DNA of 64,000 bases, taken from Heterotrichella gracilis. Lineage: Eukaryota; Sar; Xanthophyceae; Tribonematales; Xanthonemataceae. This document shows positions 1 to 12,200 of the stretch, in pieces (position 1 is the stretch's first letter; each line of letters starts with the position of its first letter). Position numbers and translations under genes: made by a program. The notes beneath the pieces were generated by a model that was not told the origin of the DNA, searched no databases, and worked only from the letters and a program-made list of their open reading frames with translations. Location: NCBI GenBank assembly GCA_032358255.1, contig JAULBX010015202.1, positions 1-64,000 of the forward strand. Direction: 5' to 3'.

Positions 1-1016
1 GGCGCCGCATGTGCAAGACTGACTGCTAATCTGGCTATTTTGCTGGAATGCATGTAACTAACTAACTAACTAACTAAGTTGAGAGCTTAAAACCAGCGGT
101 TATTGATACTATGCGGCTTTTAGAATTGTATAATATACCAATAAAATGTAGCCAATAAAGGGGAATGGAGTAGGCACTGCATTTTGCTAATTAAGAATTT
201 CACCACGCTTTACAAAGCCTTGTGCTTACCAACTGCACAGCATGGGGACTACGCAAGAGTCTGGTGCTTTTGCGTATTTTGTGAAAACTCTTGGCTTTAC
301 CCTTTACCTCATTATCTGCTTAAATTGAACTAGATTTTAATGAATTTAATAAAATGATGTGACTAAAGTCACATGATGGCTGCTTTGTGTTCGGTGCATG
401 CGTTCATATAAGAAACCGCTGATCACTAGGTTCATAGAAAATGAAGTGCCAGGGCCAGGGGAAGGGTCTTAGATGAAACGCAGTAGCAGGGTTTGGAAAC
501 GCGAAGGGTGTCAAGGTGTAGAGTTATCAAGATCAAAGATCACGGGAGTAGGGGGTATCTAATTTTAGACATGCAGGTTAGTGCATTGGTGCGCGCTATC
601 CAAAGCAAAGGAACTAGGGACTGATGCACCAACATGTCAATTTTTCATAGACCCTACTTTGGGCGTGAGTATATCATGATGCAAGGCATGTGTACATCAT
701 GATGCAATGCACCTATTATGAGCATCAACAGGCAATGCATGCACCTCAACTGGCAGTGTTGGCAAAATGCGTTCCTGTGGGGTGCAGGTAGCCCTGGCCG
801 ATAGACTACCCCATGTGTTGCATGTGTATTGCCAGAGCATGCATCTAACATGCAAGCGTCGCGTGGATACATCCACAGCATTGAGACCCACTGATTGCGG
901 TGGGTGTAGCTCCAGGACATGAAACCCTAACCAGGGTGTGCGAATGTTACCCCCGATAAGCTGTGCAAATGATGCCAAACCATGCATTGACCTGATCGGT
1001 GCACATTAGTTCCTAA
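1..1016. other. gene-poor left flank
   Basis: No coding region could be supported in this AT-richer stretch. It holds a short (aact)n microsatellite near 57-76 and the start of a dispersed repeat at 1-68 that recurs near 33,881. A roughly 19-base sequence reading ggtgtgcraatgttaccccc occurs at about 935-955 and again at about 1034-1054, as a spaced direct repeat. The missing C-terminal exon of the neighbouring minus-strand gene could lie here or beyond the window edge, but I could not find it. Confidence 0.5.
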
Positions 1017-4000
1017 CTAGGCATCTGAATCACGGTGTGCAAATGTTACCCCGGAGGACCAAGCATGGGTGACAAGTACATGCAGTGACATGCACAGGGC
1101 GAGGCAGCGCCGCGTGTTCCCTCCCCTCCTGTGTACATCATTACCTTCTATCAATCCCCTGGGGGTGCCAGATACCCCCTCCAACTTGTTTGGCTGGCCG
1201 TTGCGCCACGTCATGCCGATGAGGCCATGCGTGGTGTGGACGTAGGGGGAGGCGATGGCAGCCACCACATCGAAATAGTACCCCTGGCCATCCGACCGCA
1301 GCTGCTGCTGAAATTTGAACATGAAGGAGGGGGTGTGGATCATGACGGTGGGGGGGGCACTGTCTGCCTTAGGGTTGTGGAGGGTGATTAGGGTCCGGGG
1401 GCTCTCCTCCGAGGTGCCGAATGAGACCACCAGGGCCTCGGTTGCGGTGAGGATGGGTGTGATGTCTTGCTCCGCGGGCTGGGGCACGTTGGGCAGGGAG
1501 ATGCGGCGCAGCACTGCAGGAGGGGAGGAGGTACAGGGGGTCAGGATGGGGCGGGGGAGGGAGGGGGCACAGGGGGTTGGCCACAATGGGCAGGAAATGC
1601 AGGGTCTGATTGCACTGTGAGGGGGATCTCTCCTGGCATGTACACATGCCCACGCCTGAACGAGCAACAAAAATGCAAACAATCCTGTCAAAGATGGTCA
1701 AAAAGGACAAGACAAGGGCATAAAGTTGCAGGGATGACAATTGCATCCCCAAAGCTTCCCCAAAAAATGGTTTGCATTTATAAAATACAGAAAATGGTTT
1801 CCAGTAGTCTAGCTGTGTTTCCACATTTGACCTAATATTAGGCCTGCCATCACCGGGCTTGGGGGCGTAAGCTGCAAGGGTGGCTGCTAACAGTTACTGT
1901 GCTGCTAGGACGCATCAAATGGTTTACAAGGAGTCAGGGGTTTGAGTGGGGTTAACACGGGGAGTCAATTGATAAGCCACAGGGACACGGCAGCCTGCAG
2001 GGAGGTTAGGGCTTTTGGGAGGAGGTTAGGGCTTTAGGGTTTGCCACACAGGATCTTTGAAGAAGCCGGAATGATCAGGACTGGTGTAACCTGGAGAAAC
2101 AATTTGTGACGAAAGGGGTGCATGGCGTGTGGCCATTGGTGGTGGATGCATCCCTCCCAGGGCACACCCATGTACAGTAAACGCACCTGCTCTACACAAC
2201 AGGTGCGTGCAAATGTATAACACCTGGAAGCCATGCTTAAAGGCTAGGGCTACGCAAAAACAAATTGCAGGGTTTTTTTGTCTTGGGGTTGGGTTTCATA
2301 CCTTGCACCCGGCCATCAATTGCCTGCGTCCTGACCAGGATGCCCACCCTGCCCACCTGCAGGCCCAGCTGCGTGATGTAGCGGGTGGCGCCCCCTTGGC
2401 CAATCAGCGCGTTGAGCTGGTACTGGGTGTCCGTCAGCAGGTTGAACACCTCGCCTTGCATGCCCAGGATCTCATACTGCAACAAGAGAATAAGAGGTCA
2501 GCTTGTCTGTTGCAAGTGTGAAGTGTGAAGCCTGGCATGGGCGGGGCAGCTTTTTACACAGTGCAACAGGCATGAACTGCAAGCAAGGGATGCATGGGGT
2601 AAGGAAACCTAGAGATCAGCCTTCAGAGTAACAAGGCATGCAATGCCCTACTGTATCCAACGTTTTGCAGCCTAGCGTGCAGCCTATTGGCAGACATGCA
2701 GTGCATGGCTACCCAACCTGATGCCATGGATGCTTTGAGAGCAGGCACTGTTCCACTTGGACACTCTCCAACTGTGCAAGGGTATCGTGCAAGGAGCCTC
2801 GTAGCAGACCCAAAATGGCACTGAGCAGCTGGGTTTTAGCTTGTGCACCCACCTGCGAGCCATCGAACCCTGTCACCACGGGGCTGTTGGCGTCGAAGCT
2901 GTCGTGGATGTTATCCAGGTGGGCGGCCTGGTTCAGAAAGGTGGGGTGGCTGGCCGCCGTCACGTCCTGCTTGGGGTGACTGGCCACCACATACGACTTC
3001 TTCCAGGCAGCGTGCTCCTGCTCTCGAAGCGTGGCCTGCGGGTTGGCGCCAGCGGATTGCAGTCGCCGGCGTTGGGTGGACATGTGCGTGTGGGTGCTGA
3101 GCAGCGGCTGGCGGGAGGTGTGGTTGGCCTGCTGCAAGGATGCTGCCGCCGTTCCTCGGGTCGATCCCCCAGCCCTCTTGCCACCCAGGGGCCAGAAGGT
3201 GCCTGTGCTTGCCTGCACCTTGTCTGCGGCAGACTGCACCAGTGTACGGGCGGTGGCAGTGGAGTCGGGCACGGTGAGCATCGCTGAGTTGGCCAGGGAC
3301 ATGGGGTCGTAGTGCAAGGTGGAGGGTGCGTCAGTGCGGGCTGGCGCGGGGGCGGAGGTGGTGTCTGAGTGGGTGGGCTGGTCACCAGGGGCGACTGCAT
3401 CGGCTTGCTGTGGGTCGCTTTGCGGGCTGCAGCTGACGGTGGCCGCTAGGTCGTCGAGGGTCTGGCCACAGGTGACGTCTTCGTGGCCGCGTAGGTGGAC
3501 GGTGGTGGACTCCTTGTTGAGCGCCAAGCTGGTGGCGTCGGGCTCGCCAAAATCGGGCGCCTCGAAGTCTGGCATGTCGGGGGCTTCACCTGTGGAGAGC
3601 AATCAAGATTAAAAGGTTGGACTCGCGCAATGGAGGGTGCAATAGGAAATATGACGGTGTTACATAAGGTGGGAGTTTGGCAGGGCTGTTAAAGCCCTGG
3701 TCCTAACCTCTGAGCATGGGGGATGAGGCATGGCATGTGGCATGTGCGGGTGGTGAGCCGAAACCAAGATGGGCCCGCAATGGAGAATGTTGGCAACCAG
3801 AGTAAGTGAAGGCAAGGCTGAAGGATTTTTTTGTCAATGCAGTGCATTTGTGATGGATAGCTGTGCACTAAAAGACCCATTCGAGCAATTGCTCGGTTGG
3901 GATCTCGCGGGTGGGCAGTAGGGCATGCCCGGGGGGCCTGTGCACCTCCACGGTCAACTCATGCAGCCAATGCAGGGGTGAGAGTGCGGTGAACAATAGG

Positions 4001-4107
4001 CAACCAATCCTAAGAGGGTTACCTTGGGTGCTGAGGTCCTGTGCAGTCGATAACCCGACCAGCGCTAGGCACAGTAGCATGGCCAGGGCCACACCAAGGT
4101 TCCGCAT
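1017..4107 (-). CDS. secreted root-cap/VWD-like protein
   Basis: Probable secreted or wall-associated protein of the plant and algal root-cap / von Willebrand D-like group; the biochemical role is unknown. Minus-strand exons: 4107-4023, 3589-2853, 2476-2302, and 1513 down to at least about 1165. Phases match at all three introns. Exon 1 gives a signal peptide (MRNLGVALAMLLCLALVGLS, ending in STAQ); an in-frame ATG at 4152 is possible but would bury it. Exon 2 is a low-complexity Ser/Thr/Ala/Gln-rich linker ending FDGSQ. Exon 3 continues YEILGMQGEVFNLLTD, and exon 4 carries a THGLIGMTW-type motif. Those two motifs are the basis for the family call. The 3' end is unsure: the frame stays open to a stop at 1017, but the family normally ends with another short conserved block, so a last exon may be missing. 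Confidence 0.6.
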
Positions 4108-4199
4108 GCCAAGAGCCGGGCACCCAGTTTTATGCCGGTGCCGCGATACCATGGCGGTGCTGTGAGCTTCGGAAGCTAGTCAGTGACGCCTATGAGGGT

Positions 4200-6083
4200 T
4201 TTCGCTGGCTCAAAGCGCAATGAGCTGGTGGGTACAAGGAGGGAGGCAGTGGCCTGGCTGCTTGCCTGAGCCCGGAGGGACACACGATGGCGCTGGACCC
4301 GTCCCCCTGGTTGTGAGGCGAGGTTGGTTAATACGTGGGTATACCAGAGCTATGAGAGGCTGACTCTAACTGCGCAGTGTGTTGAATAAGTTCTGGGAGT
4401 GATCCACAGAGCATGCGGCAGTGTGCGGAGGTAGGTTGGCGCGCAGGTGTGTGTGGACCGATGGCACTGGGCAACGATGCCAAACGGAGGCAAGCAAAGG
4501 AGCAGGGGGGCTTGTGACGGAGCTGCGCAGCAAGAAACCTGGAAATGATACGCTCCTGTTGCGGTGTTGGCCCTTTTGCCACACACGGTAGGGAAGGGCA
4601 GAGACCATCGAGTGCTGTTTCGGGTTGCTGCCCGCGAAGCCCAGTAGGGCAGGCCGCCGCTGCAGCTGGAGAGTGACGGCGGCACATTCGGCGGTGACCG
4701 CCGTGCTGTTCCGACTTTTTTGGCGAATAGTGAGGTCACATTGCGTCCCCGGGGATGGCTGTTTGGGCGATGAAATCAGTGTTGTTCATCCGTACGGATT
4801 CCGTACGGATTGGGGTTACCCCCTGCGGATGCCGTACGAAATGAAAGGCCTCATGCGGGAGAACTGTACGGATTTGCGTACGTGGCGTGCGGGCGTGCGG
4901 CAGACATCCGCATGAAATAACGTCATCATGCGGAGACCCCGCATAAAATCCTTGTCATCCCGCACCCATGTGATCAAAATGCACATCCACATGTACCCAT
5001 GTGACTCTAAACCAACGCAGATTTGGTGAAATCCAGTGAAAATTTGGCAAAAAAAACCTTTGCCCTTGTAAAAATGGGTTTAGCACCCGTAGAATTTTTC
5101 GAAGCGGCCCTGCGGGGCTTAAAAGGTACCCGTTTAGGTTCAAATGATAAAGGGAGTCCATTGCGCAGATCAGGCAAAACACACAATGGCCCCCAAAGAA
5201 AATGGACCGGAAAAATGCATTTGACGCGCAAAATTGGGAGCCGCACGATTAGCTACCCCTCATGCTGGAAACCCGCACGGATTTGACCAGGCACCATGCG
5301 GCAGGGCGGGAGCTGTCCGCACGAAAATTAGGGGAGCGTACGGATAAGCAATATGGCTCGAGGACCCCCTGTACAACACTGCCTGAAATCCCTGACAGGG
5401 CAATAGGGTTTCTTGGTTCCTGGTCTTCTGGCGTTTAGGGTTTTGCCGCCAACTGGCCAAACTTTGCGTGCATATGCAAGCTCTTCAAGGACACCAGTGC
5501 CGTTGCCCCCAAAGTCCCGCAGTCTTAAGTCCATTTCCACCGCTCTACTGGCCTACAGTACCCTACTGGATGCCTCTTGAAGGCTAAGCTGATGTTCTTT
5601 CAGCCATCCAGGTAGTTCATGACATGGCGAGGCGCTGCCCAGGTAAACCGCACTAGGGTACTTGCCAGGGGCGTTGCACCGGCACTACGAGCGCTTTGTG
5701 TGTAGTGCGCATCAGGTTGCAAGCGAGGGGTTGCACCGCAGGGGTGAGTGGGCAAGCGTATGCTCCCCTTAGCTAGTACAGCCTTACAAGTGTCAAGTGT
5801 GGTGTGACCACGATACGGCACCACACAAGGCAGTGCAGTGAATGCTGCAATCACCCTCTTTATATATGAAGTTATTCAGCGTTGACGGTGGTGTACCAAC
5901 AGGTTGGGGTGTGGGTTACAACGGAGCTGCTGTATGGTCTCATGCACACCACCCACAGGAACACCTGCCTGACCCTGTCCACAACCCTCATAAAGACAAA
6001 TAGAGCAGGAAAAAACTACCGTGCATGCTGTCCCCCTAAGAAAAGTAAGACAGGCCCCCTCCCCCTCCCCTTGTGCCCCCTGC
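4200..6083. other. intergenic stretch with CGTACGGAT-rich block
   Basis: No gene is supported. From about 4788 to 5347 the sequence repeats the words CGTACGGAT and CGCACGGAT and their variants in both orientations, including two back-to-back TCCGTACGGA palindromes at about 4795-4815. The middle part (about 5020-5230) is A-rich and differs in base use from its surroundings. This could be a degraded mobile element, but no transposase or clean terminal repeat is visible. Several short open frames overlap here and show no family motif. Confidence 0.4.
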
Positions 6084-8239
6084 CTACCACACCCCCTGCC
6101 TGTCCAGCGCACTCATGCACAGCGACGCCATCATGGCCTCCTGAACCAGCGCCACAGCATCATACAGGTACTGCACAAGGCCGCCGCCATTATGATGGTC
6201 GCTACCAACCGGCACCGACTGGTCGATAGCTGCGCCCGGCGCAGAACCCTCCATAGGGTGTTGCCCAGCACCAGATGCAGCAGTGGGTTGGTGGTGTGGG
6301 TAGGGTGCGGTGGTGGCTACTGCTGCATAGCCATCCACTTTCCTGACCAGGGCTGCTCGAGACTTCTGTTGCTGCTGCGTGTGCGTGGAGGTGGTGGCAG
6401 CGGCCTGGTGATTAGGGTTTGTGGCTAGGGTTGCGCGGTGGGGCCAGTGGCTCCCGGATAATCCCAGGGATGCTAGGGTCCATGTTCCAGATTGACCCTT
6501 AGCTAGGGTTTGCGCATCGCCAGGGTTCCGCATCGTGGTGGCTGGCGAAGAGGTGGCGATAGGGCTGTAGATGAACTCGCCATTCCCCCGCTGCGCATCG
6601 ATCCTGTGGTTGTCGCACTCCCCTTGGCCTGACTCCGAGGGGAGGCCAGGCTGGCAGATGAGGCTGCTGATGTGGCTGGATGTGGATAAGGATGACCTTC
6701 GAGACTCCGGTTGGCTGCCCCCCTCCCCCGCCAGCCGCCACTGCTGCGTGGTCTGACACCTGCTCATGTACATGCTAACATCCCCTTGTGAGGACACCAC
6801 ATCGCCCCCCATCACTCCCTGGGTGCCCCTACTAGCGCCGCCATCAATGCCGTCACGTGCACTGCCGAATGGGCGCCATGCGGTGATGCCCTCGGCCAAT
6901 GGCGTGGCGACACCTGGCAGCACATCAGCACCGGATTTGGCGCATGGCCTGGTGGGGGGGTGCGGCGTGTGCATGTGGTCTTCAGGGGAGGAGGCGGGAG
7001 AGGGAGCAGCGGGGAGGGCGTGGGCGTGCGGCTTGCAGGGCTGTAGGTAGATGCAGCTGCGCCCCATGTAGCGCATGGACCCGGCATCGTGCTGCACACA
7101 AGAAGGAGGACATCACAGGTGAGCGGGAAGTAGTCTGTGGTGATTGTACACAATGGGCTGATACCGGGGAGGGGCATTGCACAAGTTCATGTGTTGGGTG
7201 GAATACTGTTGCGGCAATTTGGGTTGCCATGATTGCAGTACAGTGATGTGCAAGCGCCTTGTCACCTATGGCACAGCATGCCACTGTGTAGCGGGCCCCG
7301 GGGGCTAGGCCAAATGTAGCGCACTGGCGGTGAGGTGCGGTTCATGCTCACCTTGGGGATGTTAGTGAATGTGTCAGGGATTTCAAGCCAGAGGTGGCCC
7401 ATCCCCGCGGCCTGCAGCAGTGGGTTGGGGACGTGCTTGTGCAGGCTGCGGGGCACAAGGGCAGGGGCAGGCGGCAGCGCTAGCACCATCCCTGCCACGT
7501 CGTACTTCATCATTCCAGAATGCGCTGCTTCTGCTCGTCTGCACAAGATGGGGTATGGTCAATCTTAGGGTGCAGTGAATTGCCTAATAATCCGCAAACC
7601 CTACATTGCTAAACTTTAGTGTTTCCCGGCGGGAAGGCAAGCATGCCGTGGCATTGCTTGCTGTAGCCATTCGGTGAATGGGATGATCTGGTAGCATCTG
7701 AGTGATGTTGCAACAGCAATACGTATGCATGCGCAGTGCACCAACATGTGCTGAGGTAGCTGAGACCCTGTTCTAGTTCAGTCACCGTGGATTAAGGCCT
7801 ACCCATGCCGGCGGCACTGTTGCTGGTCCTGCTGAGGCTGGGGGAAGCAACTGTTGCAACTCCCGCACACAAATGCGCCACCCACCTGTCCTTCCTCTCC
7901 ACATTCTGCGCCCTCTCAATATTCCTACCTGACGTACGCATTGGGGGACATGTGGCCGCCGGGCCACACGCAGCGCTCTAGGTCAAAGTCCAGCCAATCA
8001 CTGCACAATATGGGGAGGCATGTCACCAGTGGGGCGGCACATTGCTCAGAGCTTGTTTTTCTTTGAAGGTACTGCAATTGCATGATGCTTTCTTACTCTG
8101 GCATGGGCCCCGCCAGCACACGCAACTGTACACCCTACACCTACACATATGTATCTGCCAGGCCTCACCTGGCCTTGCATCCTGATGCCGGATAGGGCGC
8201 GCCCGCACATTCCACGCAGCGCCCGCACCCGCGCCGCAT
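6084..8239 (-). CDS. unrecognised multi-exon gene
   Basis: I do not recognise this protein. Minus-strand exons with matching phases are 8000-7929, 7538-7352 and 7091-6084 (stop). A possible first exon, 8239-8169, starts with a Cys-rich stretch (MRRGCGRCVECAG) and has the correct phase, but that choice is weak. The conserved-looking part lies in the first three exons: DWLDFDLERCVWPGGH, MKYDVAGMVLALPP, MGHLWLEIPDTFTNIPK and HDAGSMRYMGRSC. The rest of the last exon is a low-complexity Ser/Pro/Gln/His-rich tail of about 300 residues, with a poly-Gln run, and is probably disordered. There is no signal peptide or membrane segment. The last exon could hide a further intron. Confidence 0.45.
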
Positions 8240-8373
8240 GTGGGTACGTTGGGAGGCGCGATCATGGCCCAGGCGTGCCTTGCGCAGCGCTGCAGCGTCA
8301 CTGCCAGCCTCTGCCACAGCACCTGAGTCTACCGGCATTGTTGGTGGAAAATTGCGCCTGCTGGTGCTCTGTA

Positions 8374-8411
8374 CAGTTACTGTAGCTGAGCTCAGTTACT
8401 GTAGCTGAACT
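8374..8411. repeat. 19-base tandem duplication
   Basis: The 19-base unit cagttactgtagctgagct occurs twice back to back, with one mismatch in the second copy. It lies between the unrecognised minus-strand gene and the BAHD gene. No function is implied. Confidence 0.8.
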
Positions 8412-9268
8412 CAGCTAGCACCGCGCTAAGATTAATAAGCAGTGGTGGAAATAATCCGACTGGGCTGAAGTTGTAGCTGCACTGGAATGGCCAAGCGATG
8501 GATGGATCAAGCAAAATCAAATGCTGGGCCCCAGTGTGTGCTCACAAGTTGATAGGAGGAACTGCAACGCAGGTGGTGCGAGAAATGGTGCGAGGAAGCA
8601 TGCCGTGCATACGTAGACAAATTGCCAATAGCAGATGCGATGTCGCACGCGCAACCTGCGGTCACGCTCGCGCGTCGCGCGCGACTGGTGGACCTGGGCG
8701 ATAATGCATCAGCGCGCGCGCTGTCCGTACCGCCCAATGATGATGTCAGCGGGCACACCCAATCACCGATCGCCCATGCATGTGACTGGCCAGCTTCGCT
8801 TTCTCCTTCCTCGAGGTGCTTATCAACACGACACACACTTTTGAAGCACTCTCTCGTTTGCAAGCACACACAACACCGGTGCCACAACTGCTAGTCTCTC
8901 AGAGTCCTGCGGGGCGCTCCTCTGGCGTTGGCAAACCCTTGTTTCGGAGACTGACACCGAGAACGTTTCGCAGCCTGCCGGGCAGCTGAACGTGTACCAC
9001 AGGGCTTTCCACCGACTCCGCGAGCTTGAACCCCTGGGACTTTAAGTAAAGTTGGAACTTTAAGTAAATTTCTTAGACTAGCAATCAGCTGCTGCAGTTT
9101 GGCCCGGGGCCCTTTGCACCGGACCAAGTGGTTCGGTCACCAGGGCCTGACAGGAGCAGTGGTACCCAGCTGGTGCACACTGTACACACGCAAGTTGCGA
9201 CACCCAAGTTGCGCCTTCAGGTGACTTGCCAGTGACTGGGCCAGCCACATACCCCCTTCCTGCCCCCC

Positions 9269-12200
9269 ATGGCCTCCATGCAGCTGACCCTCACAGCCAC
9301 CCACGTGGTCAAGGCAGAGCTGGTGGGGGGCCCAGGGGGCCAAGTGCAGGACCAGGGGGGCGCCACAGGCCCCGCCGCCCCTGCAGGGGGGCTGGCGCAG
9401 CAGGGAGGTGAAGTGCCAGTGGTGAAGGTAAGGGGAGGTCTGCTGTGCTTGTTTGTACATGCATGCATGCATGCTGCATTGCATGCGCCTCCTTTCTGTC
9501 CAGGAGACTATGCCATGTGTGCATGGCCATGGGGATGGTAGCAGGCATAGCATATACGGGCGCACCAGGTCACCGCGCAGCAATCCCTGCCCCAGCCCCG
9601 CACATACCATTCCTGCATCAATCCCTGCCACCCATTCACACCCACCTCAATTATCCTCTGTCAGCATGCATATATGCATGCACCATATTGTATTTTGCAT
9701 TGTAGATCGCCTTCTAAAGCCACCTCGTCTCTCCTTCTAGGGTAATCCCTGCCCCTGTGGCACCCTCTCACCTCATAATAATTTCAACCCCTCTCCACCC
9801 CACCCTCCTCACGTGCAGCTGTCCCGCTACGACACCTCTGGCTACGGCCTCATGGGCATGGCCTACGTGTACTACTATAATGCACCCCTGGACGCGGACA
9901 AGCTGCGCCAGGCGCTGGCCAAGACCCTAGGGAAATACCCTATCCTGGCAGGTGGGCAGGGCTGTCGCACTGCAGACACTGCATGCAGGGGGCGCATGGT
10001 CACACTGCAAGTCTTAAATGCGCACGGCGCCTGACTATTGCTCTGTTGTTCAAAGTCAGTTAACAATAGTACAACTCCAGGTCTAATATAAACGGAACAT
10101 TGAAAACACCTCTGGAACAATTCCCTGCCACGGGGGGCACACATGCAGCGCATAAATCCTGTTCTTTGCAAAGGCAATTGCATTCGCGTCATCAAGTCTA
10201 TTCACAGTATGCGGATGCAACCTGAACACGCCATCCCACATCCCAGGTCCCACCCCCTCCCCACTCCCACCCTCGCAGGCCGTGTTTCTCCAGTGCCCTC
10301 CCCAACAGGGGTGCGCCACCAGGTGCGCCTGACCAACCAAGGGGTGGAGTTCATCGAGGGGAAGTCACCCTCCACATGTGACCAGTTTGCCATGCACCGA
10401 TTTGTGCGCCGCGACTGGGAGGTCAGGCGCTTCCCAGGGGAGAACCCGCACATAGAGGTAGGTGGCGGGGGAGTCCTTGCTGCCCTGACTGGGTGAACAA
10501 ATTTTATTTGTACGCAGTATGGACACTACTCCCTGTGACATGATGGCAGCTCCAGCATGCGTAGCATTACATGAGCACGGCCATGTCACATGATCCACCC
10601 GCCATGTGGCATCGTGCGCCCATCCGCAATGCGGCACCAGGCACTCTCCAGCCACCATGCGCATGTCCCTCTCGTGCCTTCTTTGCTGCACATGCGACAA
10701 CTTTCTGAGGCATCCCCTTTGCACATGGCCCTCTCCAATTGTGTGCTAATGCAACCCCCCTTCCCTTCCCCCCACTTCCAGGCCATTGCCATCGACCCCC
10801 TTGAAGTGCTAGCGGTGCGGCAGCCCCTCCTGCGTATAATCCTTGTCTCCCTTGCGGATGGTGGCTGTGTGCTGGCGATGATGTTTGCGCACTCAATTCT
10901 GGGTGAGTGAAATTGAGGGTTAAACTTGGTATACTGCGGTTTGAGTTGTCATGAACAGCATTAGCGCTAGATTGGATGCACAGTTGGTGCACATTGTGTA
11001 TGGCTGTATAGGTTAACATGACGTAATGTGACAACCAGCATTACCTGACAGGGGAGCTGAGAACAGTAGCCGGCGCATTTTATCAGCAGTGGTAGCAAAC
11101 TGCACCACTTCCTGTCCGATCCCACATGTCACCAACCCCCCTCCTGCCCCCCCTACAGATGGCGGCTCCATCAGCTCCTTCCTGTCCACATGGGTGCGCG
11201 TGTACCAGGGGGATGAGGCAGCGCTGGCAGGGGAGGTAACCACAGACAGGGCGCTGCTGTGCCCCATGGGGGGGAACCACTCCCCCGTGTTTGCAAGCAA
11301 GGCGAGGAACATACCCTAGTGGCTAGCCTAGCCACCCGGGGTCTCATGGTCCAAATAACCACCTCATAATGTTGATGCAAGCCAGTGAAATACAGTACGC
11401 AAATTTACAGTACAGTAGTCACTATCCATGTGTAAAAAGGACAGGAGAAGCAACCAATGGAGTGGGTGCCTTGCCTGTGCTTCTATTCCAACATTTATGT
11501 TCTGTACATTTTTCCTGCCTGCCCAGAATACCACCCCCATGCATGCGGTAACAGTAGCTTATGCCGCATATGCCACAAGCTGCCGGCAGAACGTGTCCTG
11601 ACCCACCACCACCAAATCCCATATGCATGCTCTGAGCGTGCATGGCATGCACCCAAGATACCAGCCCCGCATGTATGTCAACAACCTGTCCACCACACTG
11701 TTTCCACAATTCCTGGGAACAACGTCCCACCTATGCTCTTGCCGCAAGGGCCTACACCCACCGCCCTCCTCACCCCCCCCCACCCTCACCAGCTCCAGCC
11801 TTTGCAGGGTGAGCGGGCTAGCTTCAACGAGGTGTGGTCCATTCGCTCAGCACTCACCGCACCCCTCACCTCCCTCCAGCGCCTGGGCTGCACCATGGTA
11901 CTGGGGCTGGCACGCGCGGCTGTGAGGGCGGGGGTGGAGCCGCGCGCCTGCTTCAACTTTGAGACGCTGTTTATCCCAGAGGCAGACATGAAGACTCTGC
12001 AGGTGAGGCGCATATTATTCATTAACCACACCATCCACACTAACACGGGTGTGTTTCTGCGAGACTGCTGCCCAAGGGCCTAGGTGTGCTGTTTGCCATC
12101 AATTAGTAGAATGTGGGAGCGCACATATGTCAGAGCTTGAACACCTGTCAGTGACACAGTGGTGATCCCCTTCCAGGCTGCCCTCACTGCCGCGTGCGCT

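Noticed and set aside
3689-3880. Short open frames between exons 1 and 2 of the root-cap/VWD-like gene
   Set aside because: They lie in the intron, lack motifs and do not fit the phase of the flanking exons.
4350-4739. 129-codon minus-strand open frame starting MTSLFAKKVG
   Set aside because: It has no recognisable domain, is overlapped by other frames of similar length, and has no splice-linked partner exon.
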